DNA from: a virus
Direction: 5' to 3' (one strand)
IMG/VR virus record: IMGVR_UViG_3300007510_000008
Coordinates: 1 to 57,307 of that record
DNA length: 57,307 nucleotides
Part shown: piece after piece, positions 20,610 through 27,415 of the stretch
Numbering within the stretch: the stretch's first letter is position 1
Layout of the letters: each line of letters opens with the position of its first letter
Made by a program: the position numbers and the translations under genes
Notes under the pieces: generated by a model
What the model saw: the letters and a program-made list of their open reading frames with translations, nothing else
Told to the model about the DNA's origin: nothing
Database searches by the model: none

Positions 20610-20933
20610 ATGAAGCGTTTCGAAATGAAGGTAATGAGCGAGTTTGTAATTACTCAAGGTAAGGGTTTCGGAATCACTTTCGAAAATGGTTGGTACGTGT
20701 CTGTCCAGTTTGGTCCCTTCAATTACTGCGACAATCAGGATTACAAGGCTCATGAGGATTATGAAGGTAATTCCCGCGAAGCTGGCGCAAAAGGTTGCAA
20801 GAATGCCGAATGTGCCGTTTTCGATCCTGATGGAAACATGATTCCTTTCCCTGGAAATGAGCATGATACTATCAAGGGTTGGATGGGCGTTAACGAAGTG
20901 ATGGATCTTCTTAACAAGATTCGAAACAAGTAG
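20610..20933 (+). CDS. Hypothetical protein, 107 aa
   Basis: The start follows AAAGGAG at 20594-20600 and lies 30 bases after the expected transcription start. The beta-rich product (EFVITQGKGFGITFENGWYVSVQFG) carries CKNAECAVFDPDG in the middle. No known family. It is the first gene of a three-gene early operon ending at the 21429 terminator. Confidence 0.7.
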   Translation: MKRFEMKVMSEFVITQGKGFGITFENGWYVSVQFGPFNYCDNQDYKAHEDYEGNSREAGAKGCKNAECAVFDPDGNMIPFPGNEHDTIKGWMGVNEVMDLLNKIRNK

Positions 20934-20942
20934 GAGAACACA

Positions 20943-21119
20943 ATGCGTTATCTAGTTTTTTCGTTTGAGACTTACTATCCTTTTGGTGGATGGGATGATT
21001 TTCAGGGTGCTTTCGCTTCCCGAGAGGAAGCTATGGACTATATCGCAGGGGATGAATCCTATCATGAGCATTACCAGATCGTAGATACCGTATTGCGTGA
21101 AGTTGTTTGGTCCCGTTAA
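20943..21119 (+). CDS. Hypothetical protein, 58 aa
   Basis: GGAG precedes the ATG by 6 bases; the frame ends TAA 21117-21119. The product MRYLVFSFETYYPFGGWDD, then SREEAMDYIAG, resembles small phage alpha/beta proteins of unknown role. Second gene of the operon. Confidence 0.65.
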   Translation: MRYLVFSFETYYPFGGWDDFQGAFASREEAMDYIAGDESYHEHYQIVDTVLREVVWSR

Positions 21120-21143
21120 GACTATTGGAAGGGGGAAATCCTA

Positions 21144-21422
21144 ATGAAAATCGAAGTAAAGTACAATGGTGCATTTCCTAACTTGTGTTCAGGTGACTTA
21201 GCGGTTATCGTGGACGGAGTAAGATACGATTTCCCCAATTACTGCTTGTGTTCTGGTGGTGCTGTGTGGTTTGATGCTGATTGGAAGGAGCATGTAGATT
21301 CTGGTCCTTGGTCTGTTTCCGAATGGCCCGAGGACTTCCCGAAGGATTACGATCTTAGGGTTGAAGTTTTGGACATGATCAATGCAAAGATCCCTTGGGG
21401 TTGTTGCGGCGGTTGCGTCTAA
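21144..21422 (+). CDS. Hypothetical protein, 92 aa
   Basis: GGAAGGGGG lies upstream of the ATG. The product has many Cys residues (NLCSG, YCLCSGG, WGCCGGCV) and a central Trp-rich section (AVWFDADWKEHV). The paired cysteines may bind metal. It ends 7 bases before the operon terminator. Confidence 0.65.
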   Translation: MKIEVKYNGAFPNLCSGDLAVIVDGVRYDFPNYCLCSGGAVWFDADWKEHVDSGPWSVSEWPEDFPKDYDLRVEVLDMINAKIPWGCCGGCV

Positions 21423-21428
21423 TCAATT

Positions 21429-21466
21429 GGGAAGGGCCGCGCCTCAAGTGACGGCCCTTCCCTTTC
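21429..21466 (+). terminator. Intrinsic terminator
   Basis: GGGAAGGGCCG (21429-21439) and CGGCCCTTCCC (21452-21462) form a perfect 11-bp GC-rich stem followed by TTTCC. Confidence 0.85.
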
Positions 21467-21492
21467 CATGTTACTAACAAGTGAGGTTTCGG

Positions 21493-21702
21493 ATGAATAT
21501 GGGTTACTGTCGTTTCCAGAATACTTCTGCTGACTTGCAGGATTGTCTGGATCATTTTGGTGACGATGATCTGAGTGAGGACGAGCAACATGCCCGTAAG
21601 GACATGTTTGAAATCATGTTTGAAATTGCAAAGAGAATCGTAGAGGATTACAACTACATTGAAAACGAACCGATCAGGTCTTGGGAGGATTGCAATGAGT
21701 AG
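21493..21702 (+). CDS. Hypothetical protein, 69 aa
   Basis: GTGAGG lies 6 bases before the ATG at 21493. The protein is acidic and helical (DLSEDEQHARKDMFEIMFEI). It overlaps the next gene by 8 bases. Function unknown. Confidence 0.6.
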   Translation: MNMGYCRFQNTSADLQDCLDHFGDDDLSEDEQHARKDMFEIMFEIAKRIVEDYNYIENEPIRSWEDCNE

Positions 21703-22150
21703 AGTAGAAAAAGCTGAACTGAATTGGAAAGATAATCACAATGATGCTAGTCCCGCGACTTTCTCTTGTGCATTCCATGAATATACTCTGGACGTTATCT
21801 ATCCTAATTTACAGAGAAAGAATCTTTGTGTTATTGTCGTGATGGATAAGAAGGTTACTCATGAGCGACAGCCGATCCATTCTTTCTTCTTAAACGGAAG
21901 TGACATTGACTGGTATAACTTCACCGAAGTTGCTCATGAATGGTACGTCAAGGAACACAAGAGGAAAACTCTCAAGAACTTGACAGCATTCGAAACCCAT
22001 GAATGGTACGTCAAGGAACACAAGAGGAAAACTCTCAAGAATGATTTTTATTCTTTGATGGCAGAGGAAAAGAGACTCCTTGATGAACTTGACAGCATTC
22101 GAAACCGTAAAACGATTGTCAAAAATGAACTAAGCAAGTGGGAATCGTAG
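21695..22150 (+). CDS. Hypothetical protein with internal duplication, 151 aa
   Basis: GGGAGG precedes the start. The segment HEWYVKEHKRKTLKN occurs twice (near residues 81 and 102), from an exact 44-bp DNA repeat. The linker LTAFET is encoded by DNA that reappears downstream in another frame as part of ELDSIRNR. The C-terminus is a coiled coil (LMAEEKRLLDELDSIRNRK). The ancestral protein was probably 21 residues shorter. Function unknown. Confidence 0.65.
   Translation: MSRVEKAELNWKDNHNDASPATFSCAFHEYTLDVIYPNLQRKNLCVIVVMDKKVTHERQPIHSFFLNGSDIDWYNFTEVAHEWYVKEHKRKTLKNLTAFETHEWYVKEHKRKTLKNDFYSLMAEEKRLLDELDSIRNRKTIVKNELSKWES
21935..22106 (+). repeat. Nested direct repeats within one gene
   Basis: A 44-bp block at 21935-21978 recurs exactly at 21998-22041. 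The block between the copies plus three shared bases (21976-21997, 22 bp) recurs at 22085-22106. The result is A-B-A-x-B, equivalent to a 63-bp in-frame insertion assembled from two neighbouring pieces. Confidence 0.85.
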
Positions 22151-22169
22151 TTTACTTAGAGAGGTAAAT

Positions 22170-22649
22170 ATGAGAGACTATCAGAAAGCTAAGGCTTATG
22201 CGTGGGAAGAAAACGAAATTCTGTTTTACGAAGATGCGGAATTTGCATCCAAGGCAGATGCGTTTGCTACTGCGGCGAAAGCGTGTGCGGACTATGGCAT
22301 TTTCAAGATGCCCGAACTACGTTGGCGAGACACTAAGGCTGCCTATCTGAATGACGATTGTACTAAGATCGTTATTCCCGAAGGCTGCTGGATGAGTCCC
22401 CCGATTCTGTTTCATGAGGTCGCGCACTACATTGCCGAGAATCACCCTAAGCTCAAGGCAAGGGTCCGCAATGGCACCATTGCGATTCACAGTCCCGAAT
22501 GGATGGGAATCTACATTGACTTGCTGGTGCGCTATGGAAAGTGGCGTAGTTGGGAAGCTCTGGCGTATGGTGCTTGGACGTATGGAATTGAAGTGGTCGA
22601 TACCGACTTCCTTAAACCAAAATTGAATGAAGGAGAAACACATGCGTAA
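22170..22649 (+). CDS. HExxH zinc metallopeptidase-like protein, 159 aa
   Basis: The product has PPILFHEVAHYIAENH, an HExxH zinc motif near residue 82, with a later IHSPEWMGIYIDLL segment that parallels HPKKWELYHQEI in the protein at 6900. The likely fold is a small gluzincin/minigluzincin-type or ImmA-like peptidase. Targets are unknown; host regulators would be an obvious possibility in an early region. GAGAGG precedes the start. Confidence 0.65.
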   Translation: MRDYQKAKAYAWEENEILFYEDAEFASKADAFATAAKACADYGIFKMPELRWRDTKAAYLNDDCTKIVIPEGCWMSPPILFHEVAHYIAENHPKLKARVRNGTIAIHSPEWMGIYIDLLVRYGKWRSWEALAYGAWTYGIEVVDTDFLKPKLNEGETHA

Positions 22650-23247
22650 AAGATCAGGATGGATTCTGACAAACATTGACGATCTAGAATGGATTCTGAC
22701 AAACATTGACGATCTAGAATCGTCCGTAATCCGAAAGGTTGCGTACTTCTCAACTACAAACACGCTTCGTATCATTTTCAAGAGTGATCGCGTTTACGAT
22801 TACTACAACGTGAGCAAGGAGACTTTCGAATCGTTCGTTAACAGCCGATCAATCGGACGTTACTACAATGCGAATATCAAGCAGAACTATGCTTCCGAGT
22901 ACGCAGGAATGTATGACGATATCGATCCGATGGAGATCCCCGAAAACAAGAAGCGTTTCCAGAGGGAAAAGCATCAGGTCGGATTCTTCCGCTTCAAGGT
23001 AACGGCAGGAGAGCCTTGGGGGTACGATGTTCAGCGTGTCGTATACTGTAAAGAACAAAGCTTTATAGTGTCCGATGATTCTGGAATCTGGATCTGTGAT
23101 CGTCCTGTCCATTTCCAAGCAAGAGAGAAAGTTTCGATTGAGGATATTCAGAAAGCAATCACTCGCAACTATCCCGCATGGCCCAAGGTTAAGGTTATCG
23201 CTTGGAAGCTCTACAATGAGGATGAATACAAGTCCTTTATTGACTAG
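22642..23247 (+). CDS. KTSC-domain protein, 201 aa
   Basis: The start at 22642 follows AAGGAG. After a tandemly duplicated decapeptide (WILTNIDDLE twice) comes a KTSC domain: VIRKVAYFSTTNTLRIIF, VYDYYNVSKETFESFV and SIGRYYNANIK. The rest contains KVTAGEPWGYDVQRVVYC and an alpha/beta C-terminal region. KTSC domains are small, common in phages and of unclear function. The gene closes the operon before the 23308 terminator. Confidence 0.7.
   Translation: MRKRSGWILTNIDDLEWILTNIDDLESSVIRKVAYFSTTNTLRIIFKSDRVYDYYNVSKETFESFVNSRSIGRYYNANIKQNYASEYAGMYDDIDPMEIPENKKRFQREKHQVGFFRFKVTAGEPWGYDVQRVVYCKEQSFIVSDDSGIWICDRPVHFQAREKVSIEDIQKAITRNYPAWPKVKVIAWKLYNEDEYKSFID
22661..22720 (+). repeat. Exact 30-bp tandem duplication
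   Basis: The 30-bp unit starting GGATTCTGACAAAC and ending GATCTAGAAT occurs twice back to back (22661-22690, 22691-22720) without a mismatch. It duplicates ten codons in frame in the KTSC gene. Confidence 0.9.
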
Positions 23248-23307
23248 GACTTACACGTTCGCCAGCCGTAAAAGGTAGGTACTTAAGTGTTTGAAATCAT
23301 GTAAGAT

Positions 23308-23344
23308 ACGGGATCAGTCTCCTAGTGAGATTGGTCCCGTTTTA
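23308..23344 (+). terminator. Intrinsic terminator
   Basis: ACGGGATCAGTCTC (23308-23321) pairs with GAGATTGGTCCCGT (23327-23340), 14 bp with one wobble, loop CTAGT, followed by TTTTATTTT. Confidence 0.92.
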
Positions 23345-23448
23345 TTTTCAACCTACTGCAAACAAAGGAGTTACAAGTCCCTGAAAATACGCCAGTTGCA
23401 AATTAGTTGTAAATCGTTAGAACCAAAGAAGTTACAGCACCTATCGAA

Positions 23449-23477
23449 TTGACAAAAGGCTCAAGAATCGCTATAAT
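23449..23477 (+). promoter_or_regulatory. Consensus sigma-70 promoter
   Basis: TTGACA (23449-23454), a 17-bp spacer and TATAAT (23472-23477): a perfect consensus at both boxes. It is the strongest-looking promoter of the window and drives the gene at 23525 and the small genes behind it. Confidence 0.93.
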
Positions 23478-23524
23478 ATGGTCGATAACAAGATAAAGGG
23501 TTTCACTTCAAGAAAGGTTCCAAA

Positions 23525-24175
23525 ATGACGAAGGCTCAGAAAAACGCGAAACTTTCCGCTCCTGGCAAGATGCCTTGCCCTAGTTGGTCAACTCGCGCTG
23601 GCGTGACTTGTCCCTTTGCTAAGACCCTTGGCGGCGAAGCGGTTCCCGTTTGCGCGAAGTGTTACGCCATGAAAGGCCGCTATCGCTTTGGTAACGTTCA
23701 GAAGGCTCAGGAATCCCGCGAAATCGATTCCAAAACTGAATCTTGGGTTTCTCGCATGGTTACGGCTATCGCTCAGAATGATCACTTTCGTTGGTTCGAT
23801 TCGGGCGATATCAACTCTATCGAACTCGCCAAGAAAATCCTCGAAGTTATGAAGCTTACTCCTGATACTAAGCATTGGCTTCCTACTCGCGCCTATAAGC
23901 ATGTTAACTTGCGCGTGATCCTTGAAGAAATGGCTTCCCTTCCTAACGTTTCGGTTCGCTGTTCTTCGGATGATATCGGAAACGAATTCCAGAATCACAC
24001 TAACGGACGCAAGCCTGTTGGCGGTATTTCTCTCGTAGTTTCCGACCCTTCGGAAATTACGGCTGAGAACGTCCACGTTTGCGAAGCTACTACGAACAAA
24101 GACAAGAAAACTTGTGGCGATTGTCGCGCCTGTTGGGATACCGACATTGACATTATCGCCTACAAACTTCACTAG
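23525..24175 (+). CDS. Phage gp88-family Cys-rich protein, 216 aa
   Basis: The protein matches what I know of the phage 'gene product 88' family: KMPCPSWSTRAGVTCPFAK, VCAKCYAMKGRYRFGNVQ, DHFRWFDSGDINSIELAKKI, HWLPTRAYK, and a C-terminal cluster VHVCEATTNKDKKTCGDCRAC. The many conserved cysteines suggest an Fe-S or zinc centre, and the SGD-and-TR strand pattern recalls a TIM-barrel radical-enzyme-like fold. Its function is not established. It is the first gene after a perfect consensus promoter, so it should be strongly expressed early. The start follows GAAAGG. Confidence 0.7.
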   Translation: MTKAQKNAKLSAPGKMPCPSWSTRAGVTCPFAKTLGGEAVPVCAKCYAMKGRYRFGNVQKAQESREIDSKTESWVSRMVTAIAQNDHFRWFDSGDINSIELAKKILEVMKLTPDTKHWLPTRAYKHVNLRVILEEMASLPNVSVRCSSDDIGNEFQNHTNGRKPVGGISLVVSDPSEITAENVHVCEATTNKDKKTCGDCRACWDTDIDIIAYKLH

Positions 24176-24191
24176 ACTAGGAGAAATGAAA

Positions 24192-24383
24192 ATGACTTTC
24201 AAGTTGAATCCTTCGCTTCACAAGGCTCTTGTTCTCTTGATTGACAAGGGTTGCATTTTCTACGATTCCAATTGTAATGAATACGTTGGAATCATGCCTA
24301 ACGGCCAGGAAGTTGGTCTAGGCTGCAATCCTGATCAGCTTGAAAAGTATCTGGCCGATTACCCTTCCCCTGATACTTGGTAG
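24192..24383 (+). CDS. Hypothetical protein, 63 aa
   Basis: AGGAG is 7-8 bases from the ATG at 24192; an ATG two codons earlier is too close to it. The product (LHKALVLLIDKGCIFYDSNC) is a small alpha/beta sequence. It follows the gp88-family gene by 16 bases. Function unknown. Confidence 0.55.
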   Translation: MTFKLNPSLHKALVLLIDKGCIFYDSNCNEYVGIMPNGQEVGLGCNPDQLEKYLADYPSPDTW

Positions 24384-24396
24384 AGAGGAAACCGAA

Positions 24397-24585
24397 ATGC
24401 CTAAGTTCAAGATTACGGTAAACCATTGGGTAGGAGAAACCATTGATAGAATCTCTACTTGGGAAGTGGAAGCTGAGAGTAAAGAAGCGGCTTACGAAGC
24501 TTTTCTAGATGGGGACGGTAAGGAAATGGCGGTAGTTTCTAATGAATGTGAAAATGTTCGTGGGCTTGAAACCGAAGAAATCTAG
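24397..24585 (+). CDS. Hypothetical protein, 62 aa
   Basis: GAGAGG precedes the ATG at 24397. The sequence KFKITVNHWVGETIDRISTW is followed by a helix with AESKEAAYEAFL, a pattern seen in small phage beta-alpha proteins. Co-transcribed with its neighbours. Function unknown. Confidence 0.55.
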   Translation: MPKFKITVNHWVGETIDRISTWEVEAESKEAAYEAFLDGDGKEMAVVSNECENVRGLETEEI

Positions 24586-24596
24586 GAGATAGAATC

Positions 24597-24770
24597 ATGG
24601 AAGGCAAAGTAAACTACAATCAGGTTTGGAAAATCGTCAACGCGGCTATTACGGCGCATGGAATCCTTAGAGATTTTGACGACATTGATACTCAAGCTGC
24701 TTTTGAAGTTCTAGACAAAGTTGTGGGCAAGGATGCCCCGAAGCTCTACATTGAAAGTGAGGACAAGTAA
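24597..24770 (+). CDS. Hypothetical protein, 57 aa
   Basis: AGGAG lies 8 bases upstream; the frame ends TAA at 24770, immediately abutting the next start. The all-helical product contains YNQVWKIVNAAITAHGILRD. No family recognised. Confidence 0.6.
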   Translation: MEGKVNYNQVWKIVNAAITAHGILRDFDDIDTQAAFEVLDKVVGKDAPKLYIESEDK

Positions 24771-25043
24771 ATGAAATTCCGCGTGTTTGTGTCTTATCCC
24801 ATGAGTGCTTTCGGATCAGTTGACGAAGGCTTGCTTGCTACCGATGCCAAAAAGTTCGGCGGTCGTGAATGGGGTTCTGGTGCTGGTCTAGGTCGGCGTG
24901 ATCTGGACTATGGTGATTTTACGGATGAGAACAAGGCCGAAGATTTTGCCATGCATGCGCGTGGCATTCACAAGGAAGCTGATGCTTGGGTTGAATTCGA
25001 TGAGGATTCCGAACTAGATTGGGGTGATGATTACGATGAATAA
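24771..25043 (+). CDS. Hypothetical acidic protein, 90 aa
   Basis: The ATG follows the previous stop directly, with GAGG 10 bases upstream. The product starts MKFRVFVSYPMSAFGSVDEG and ends in an acidic tail (EFDEDSELDWGDDYDE), a DNA-mimic-like composition, though it is short. It overlaps the next gene by 8 bases. Confidence 0.6.
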   Translation: MKFRVFVSYPMSAFGSVDEGLLATDAKKFGGREWGSGAGLGRRDLDYGDFTDENKAEDFAMHARGIHKEADAWVEFDEDSELDWGDDYDE

Positions 25044-25293
25044 GCATCCTTTGATGAAATGCGGCCACGTTGCCCAAGGTGAAAACTCCGAAGGGAAACC
25101 TTGCTGCGTAATTTGCTTTCCTGACGTAGAATCTCAGATCGTGGACGAAGAAGCTCCTGACCTTACTGGACGGGAAGCAAAATGCTCCGAGTGTGGGCGA
25201 ATCGTTCCTTCCAGCTATGACTTGCCTTTCTTTGAGCATCGTCCCGATCATGAGTTTGACGATTACTATAACGGCTGTAGGGGGTGGGACTAA
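25036..25293 (+). CDS. Small zinc-binding protein, 85 aa
   Basis: The product carries MKCGHVAQG with CCVICF, then KCSECGRIV, four or more Cys and several His residues fitting one or two zinc knuckles. The start at 25036 is preferred; an ATG at 25027 sits too close to the GGGG ribosome-binding site. Its stop overlaps the next start (TAATG). Function unknown. Confidence 0.55.
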   Translation: MNKHPLMKCGHVAQGENSEGKPCCVICFPDVESQIVDEEAPDLTGREAKCSECGRIVPSSYDLPFFEHRPDHEFDDYYNGCRGWD

Positions 25294-25496
25294 TGTTCAA
25301 AAACAAGGAAGAAGCTTTTTGTCAAGGTCTGCTTCACGGCATGTCTCATGATGCTGCGATTGATCGTTGTGAATGGGAAGCGCATTACCAGCGAAAGCGC
25401 GGCGGGTTCGGAGGTATCTTCTACCATACGTGCATTCGCAGATTGAAGGAACTGAAAGCTTTCGAGGAATCGAAACATACGTTTAGGAGCGCATGA
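25293..25496 (+). CDS. Hypothetical protein, 67 aa
   Basis: Coupled to the upstream gene by TAATG with GGGGTGGG upstream. The basic helical product includes GLLHGMSHDAAIDRCEWEAH. The following gene starts within its stop codon (ATGA). Function unknown. Confidence 0.6.
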   Translation: MFKNKEEAFCQGLLHGMSHDAAIDRCEWEAHYQRKRGGFGGIFYHTCIRRLKELKAFEESKHTFRSA

Positions 25497-25669
25497 TGAT
25501 TACGGCTGAAATGGTTAAGACTTGGCCTGTTGAAAAGCTTGCTGGTTTTCTTCAGGCATACATAGTTGAATGGTCCTATCAGGGATCAGACTTTACGCCC
25601 GAAGATTGCCTTGTCCTTACTGAACTTTTGAATCGCCTGAGAGAAATGGAGTCTAAGCAATGCGGTTAA
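25493..25669 (+). CDS. Hypothetical protein, 58 aa
   Basis: AGGAGCGC precedes two successive ATGs (25493 and 25496); either could be used. The product is helical (VEKLAGFLQAYIVEWSYQGS), and its 3' end overlaps the next gene by 10 bases. Function unknown. Confidence 0.55.
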   Translation: MMITAEMVKTWPVEKLAGFLQAYIVEWSYQGSDFTPEDCLVLTELLNRLREMESKQCG

Positions 25670-25845
25670 TGACTCAGATGAAATTCTGGTGTGCCATTGC
25701 GGGAATCTGCTTACTCGCTTTCTCGTTCTGGCTCATGCTGGTTTCTGTGATCGTAGGAAGTACGTTAGCATTTTGGGTCGGTTTGGGCTTGACAGCGTTC
25801 ACTCTTTACGCTATACTTTGGCTCGTACCGAAAACTCTGGACTAG
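25660..25845 (+). CDS. Small membrane protein, two predicted TM helices, 61 aa
   Basis: The product has two hydrophobic stretches (FWCAIAGICLLAFSFWLMLV and FWVGLGLTAFTLYAILWLV) with short polar ends, so it probably spans the inner membrane twice. GAGAAATGGAG lies upstream. A consensus promoter for the next gene is embedded in its coding sequence. Possible roles such as superinfection exclusion or holin-like activity are speculation. Confidence 0.65.
   Translation: MRLMTQMKFWCAIAGICLLAFSFWLMLVSVIVGSTLAFWVGLGLTAFTLYAILWLVPKTLD
25789..25817 (+). promoter_or_regulatory. Sigma-70 promoter inside a membrane-protein gene
   Basis: TTGACA (25789-25794), a 17-bp spacer and TATACT (25812-25817) lie wholly within the small membrane-protein gene. 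A start near 25824 would serve the gene at 25855 and those after it. Confidence 0.75.
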
Positions 25846-25854
25846 GAGAGAATC

Positions 25855-26052
25855 ATGTCTGAAAAAACAGTTGCGGGAATCACTAAGCAAGAGTATGAGA
25901 AGTATGAGCGTGTTCGTGCCTCTGGCGTGACTAACATGTATGATTCAAAATTTGTCAAAAAGCTAAGTGGTCTGTCTGAAGAAAAGCAGATTGCTATCAT
26001 GGAAAATTTTGGTGAGTTGATGAAAACTTGGCCCGATGTGAGGGAGATTTAG
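25855..26052 (+). CDS. Hypothetical protein, 65 aa
   Basis: AGGAG precedes the start, and an internal promoter lies about 40 bases upstream. The sequence is helical (YEKYERVRASGVTNMYDSK, then GLSEEKQIAIMENFGELM). Function unknown. Confidence 0.65.
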   Translation: MSEKTVAGITKQEYEKYERVRASGVTNMYDSKFVKKLSGLSEEKQIAIMENFGELMKTWPDVREI

Positions 26053-26054
26053 AA

Positions 26055-26375
26055 ATGTCTGCAACAGAAATGAAACGTAGGGAAGCTTGGCTTAAGAAGG
26101 AAGCAAAGCGCATCAAGGCCGATGGTGATGCTACCGATGAGATGTTTCTTAAGTATGGCAAGGATGCCACAAGCTACAAGAAAGCGATTAAGGCAATGTG
26201 CGTTCAATGCATTGCTACGAATCGCACAGGTGAATGTCCTAGCGTGGGCTGTCCCTTGTGGCTGTTCAGGAAGGGCAAGAATCCTTACGATAAGCGCGGG
26301 AAGCGCGGAGGTAATACTGACGCTCTGGTAAAGGCTAGGGCTGCTCGTAAAGCTAAACAGAAGGGGAAGAAGTAA
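26055..26375 (+). CDS. Cys-cluster basic protein, 106 aa
   Basis: AGGGAG lies 8 bases before the ATG at 26055. The centre reads MCVQCIATNRTGECPSVGCPLWLFRKGKNP, a four-Cys cluster seen in small phage proteins. The ends are Lys/Arg-rich (RRGGNTDALVKARAARKAKQ in part). Nucleic-acid binding is likely from charge. Its stop overlaps the next start. Confidence 0.65.
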   Translation: MSATEMKRREAWLKKEAKRIKADGDATDEMFLKYGKDATSYKKAIKAMCVQCIATNRTGECPSVGCPLWLFRKGKNPYDKRGKRGGNTDALVKARAARKAKQKGKK

Positions 26376-26476
26376 TGCTAATGTTTTTCGTAATAGGATT
26401 GTTGATTGTAATCTTGTGGAGAGTGTCTAGCATTCAGATCGATATCAACGAAATGAAACAGAAGGGAAAGAAGTAA
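26375..26476 (+). CDS. Small single-TM peptide, 33 aa
   Basis: ATG overlaps the previous stop (TAATG), with GGGGAAG upstream. The product MLMFFVIGLLIVILWRV is a single hydrophobic helix followed by a polar tail ending KQKGKK. Coupled also to the next tiny gene by TAATG. Probably an inner-membrane micropeptide. Confidence 0.55.
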   Translation: MLMFFVIGLLIVILWRVSSIQIDINEMKQKGKK

Positions 26477-26571
26477 TGACTTGGCCCGAAGCATTTGCTA
26501 TTAGTGTGCCGATAATCTGCTTGGTGGTATTTCTTTGGAAATTCATGCATGAAGTTGGAAAGGAGAATTAA
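26476..26571 (+). CDS. Small single-TM peptide, 31 aa
   Basis: It starts within the preceding stop, with GGGAAAG upstream. MTWPEAFAISVPIICLVVFL is a likely transmembrane helix. The tail carries the Shine-Dalgarno sequence for the next gene (AAGGAG). Two consecutive micro-membrane genes suggest they work together. Confidence 0.5.
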   Translation: MTWPEAFAISVPIICLVVFLWKFMHEVGKEN

Positions 26572-26572
26572 C

Positions 26573-27022
26573 ATGGCTAAGAAGTCGGCCAGTAACCAAA
26601 GAAGCCATTTTCGAATGGGTGTTGGACAGGGGAAAGACTTTAAGGGTTGCAGAAAGCAACGAAGTTACCGTATAAAGAAGGAGAAAAGAATGCCTATCCT
26701 GTGTAGCAAGCGGCGTGACGTTGAAAAGCCTTGGGCGATTTTCGAAGGCGGCGATTGGGAATGGCGAGTTCTTAAGAACTGGCAGAAAGATCCCGAAAAG
26801 GAATATGCGCGTTTTCATTGTGCGGTATCTTCCCCGCATACTTTCGGATCGTATGACATTGGGGACGTTTACTGTAAGGACATTCTGGAAACTGTGGGTG
26901 TCCTTCTCAAGTCCGCGCATCGTGACTTCCTTGCGCTTTACTTTTCCGAGGATATCATGAATGATGAGGATTATCTTACGCGACTTCTGGCTAAGGCTGG
27001 AATCGAACTTTTGGAGGATTAG
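26573..27022 (+). CDS. Hypothetical protein, 149 aa, with internal start
   Basis: AAGGAG precedes the first ATG (26573). An equally good AAGGAG precedes an internal ATG at 26690, which would give a 110-residue product beginning MPILCSKRRDVEKPWAIF. The first 39 residues are very basic and low in structure. The main domain contains WEWRVLKNWQ and YDIGDVYCKDILETVG. Two products are possible. Function unknown. Confidence 0.6.
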   Translation: MAKKSASNQRSHFRMGVGQGKDFKGCRKQRSYRIKKEKRMPILCSKRRDVEKPWAIFEGGDWEWRVLKNWQKDPEKEYARFHCAVSSPHTFGSYDIGDVYCKDILETVGVLLKSAHRDFLALYFSEDIMNDEDYLTRLLAKAGIELLED

Positions 27023-27023
27023 A

Positions 27024-27248
27024 ATGAACAAGGATTTCGTGTTTGACGATTTCGTGCGTTGCCATTTCAATGACGATTTTCTGGACAAGGGTTCGGAGGC
27101 TTACTTCACCAAGCTGATGGACGATAGCATTCTTGTGACTATCTTCACCAGCCATGATCATCGTAGGCTCACCAAGAGCTACAGAAATATGGATGAGTTC
27201 CTTAAGGACTTCTCCTATACCCTTACTCGTCAGGAGAACGAAAAGTAA
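27024..27248 (+). CDS. Hypothetical protein, 74 aa
   Basis: GGAGG lies 6 bases before the ATG. The product is acidic and aromatic (NKDFVFDDFVRCHFNDDFLD) and helical at the end. Its stop overlaps the next start (TAATG). Function unknown. Confidence 0.6.
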   Translation: MNKDFVFDDFVRCHFNDDFLDKGSEAYFTKLMDDSILVTIFTSHDHRRLTKSYRNMDEFLKDFSYTLTRQENEK

Positions 27249-27415
27249 TGGCACGTTTTGAAACAACTCAGTTGGAGTGTGTTGACTGTGGCGCGGTATT
27301 TGAGTTTATGTATCGCTGCCCTGAATGTGGAAGTAAAGACGTTATCACTTTGGACGAAGAAGAAACGCCGATGAATCGGAAGCGTAAGAACTTCGATGAT
27401 GAAGGAGAATACTAA
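27248..27415 (+). CDS. Zinc-ribbon protein, 55 aa
   Basis: A complete ribbon: LECVDCGAVFEF and YRCPECGSKDV, 10 residues apart, followed by an acidic then basic tail. It is coupled to both neighbours by TAATG overlaps, and a GGAGAA lies upstream of each junction. Probably a small adaptor or nucleic-acid-binding protein. Confidence 0.6.
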   Translation: MARFETTQLECVDCGAVFEFMYRCPECGSKDVITLDEEETPMNRKRKNFDDEGEY

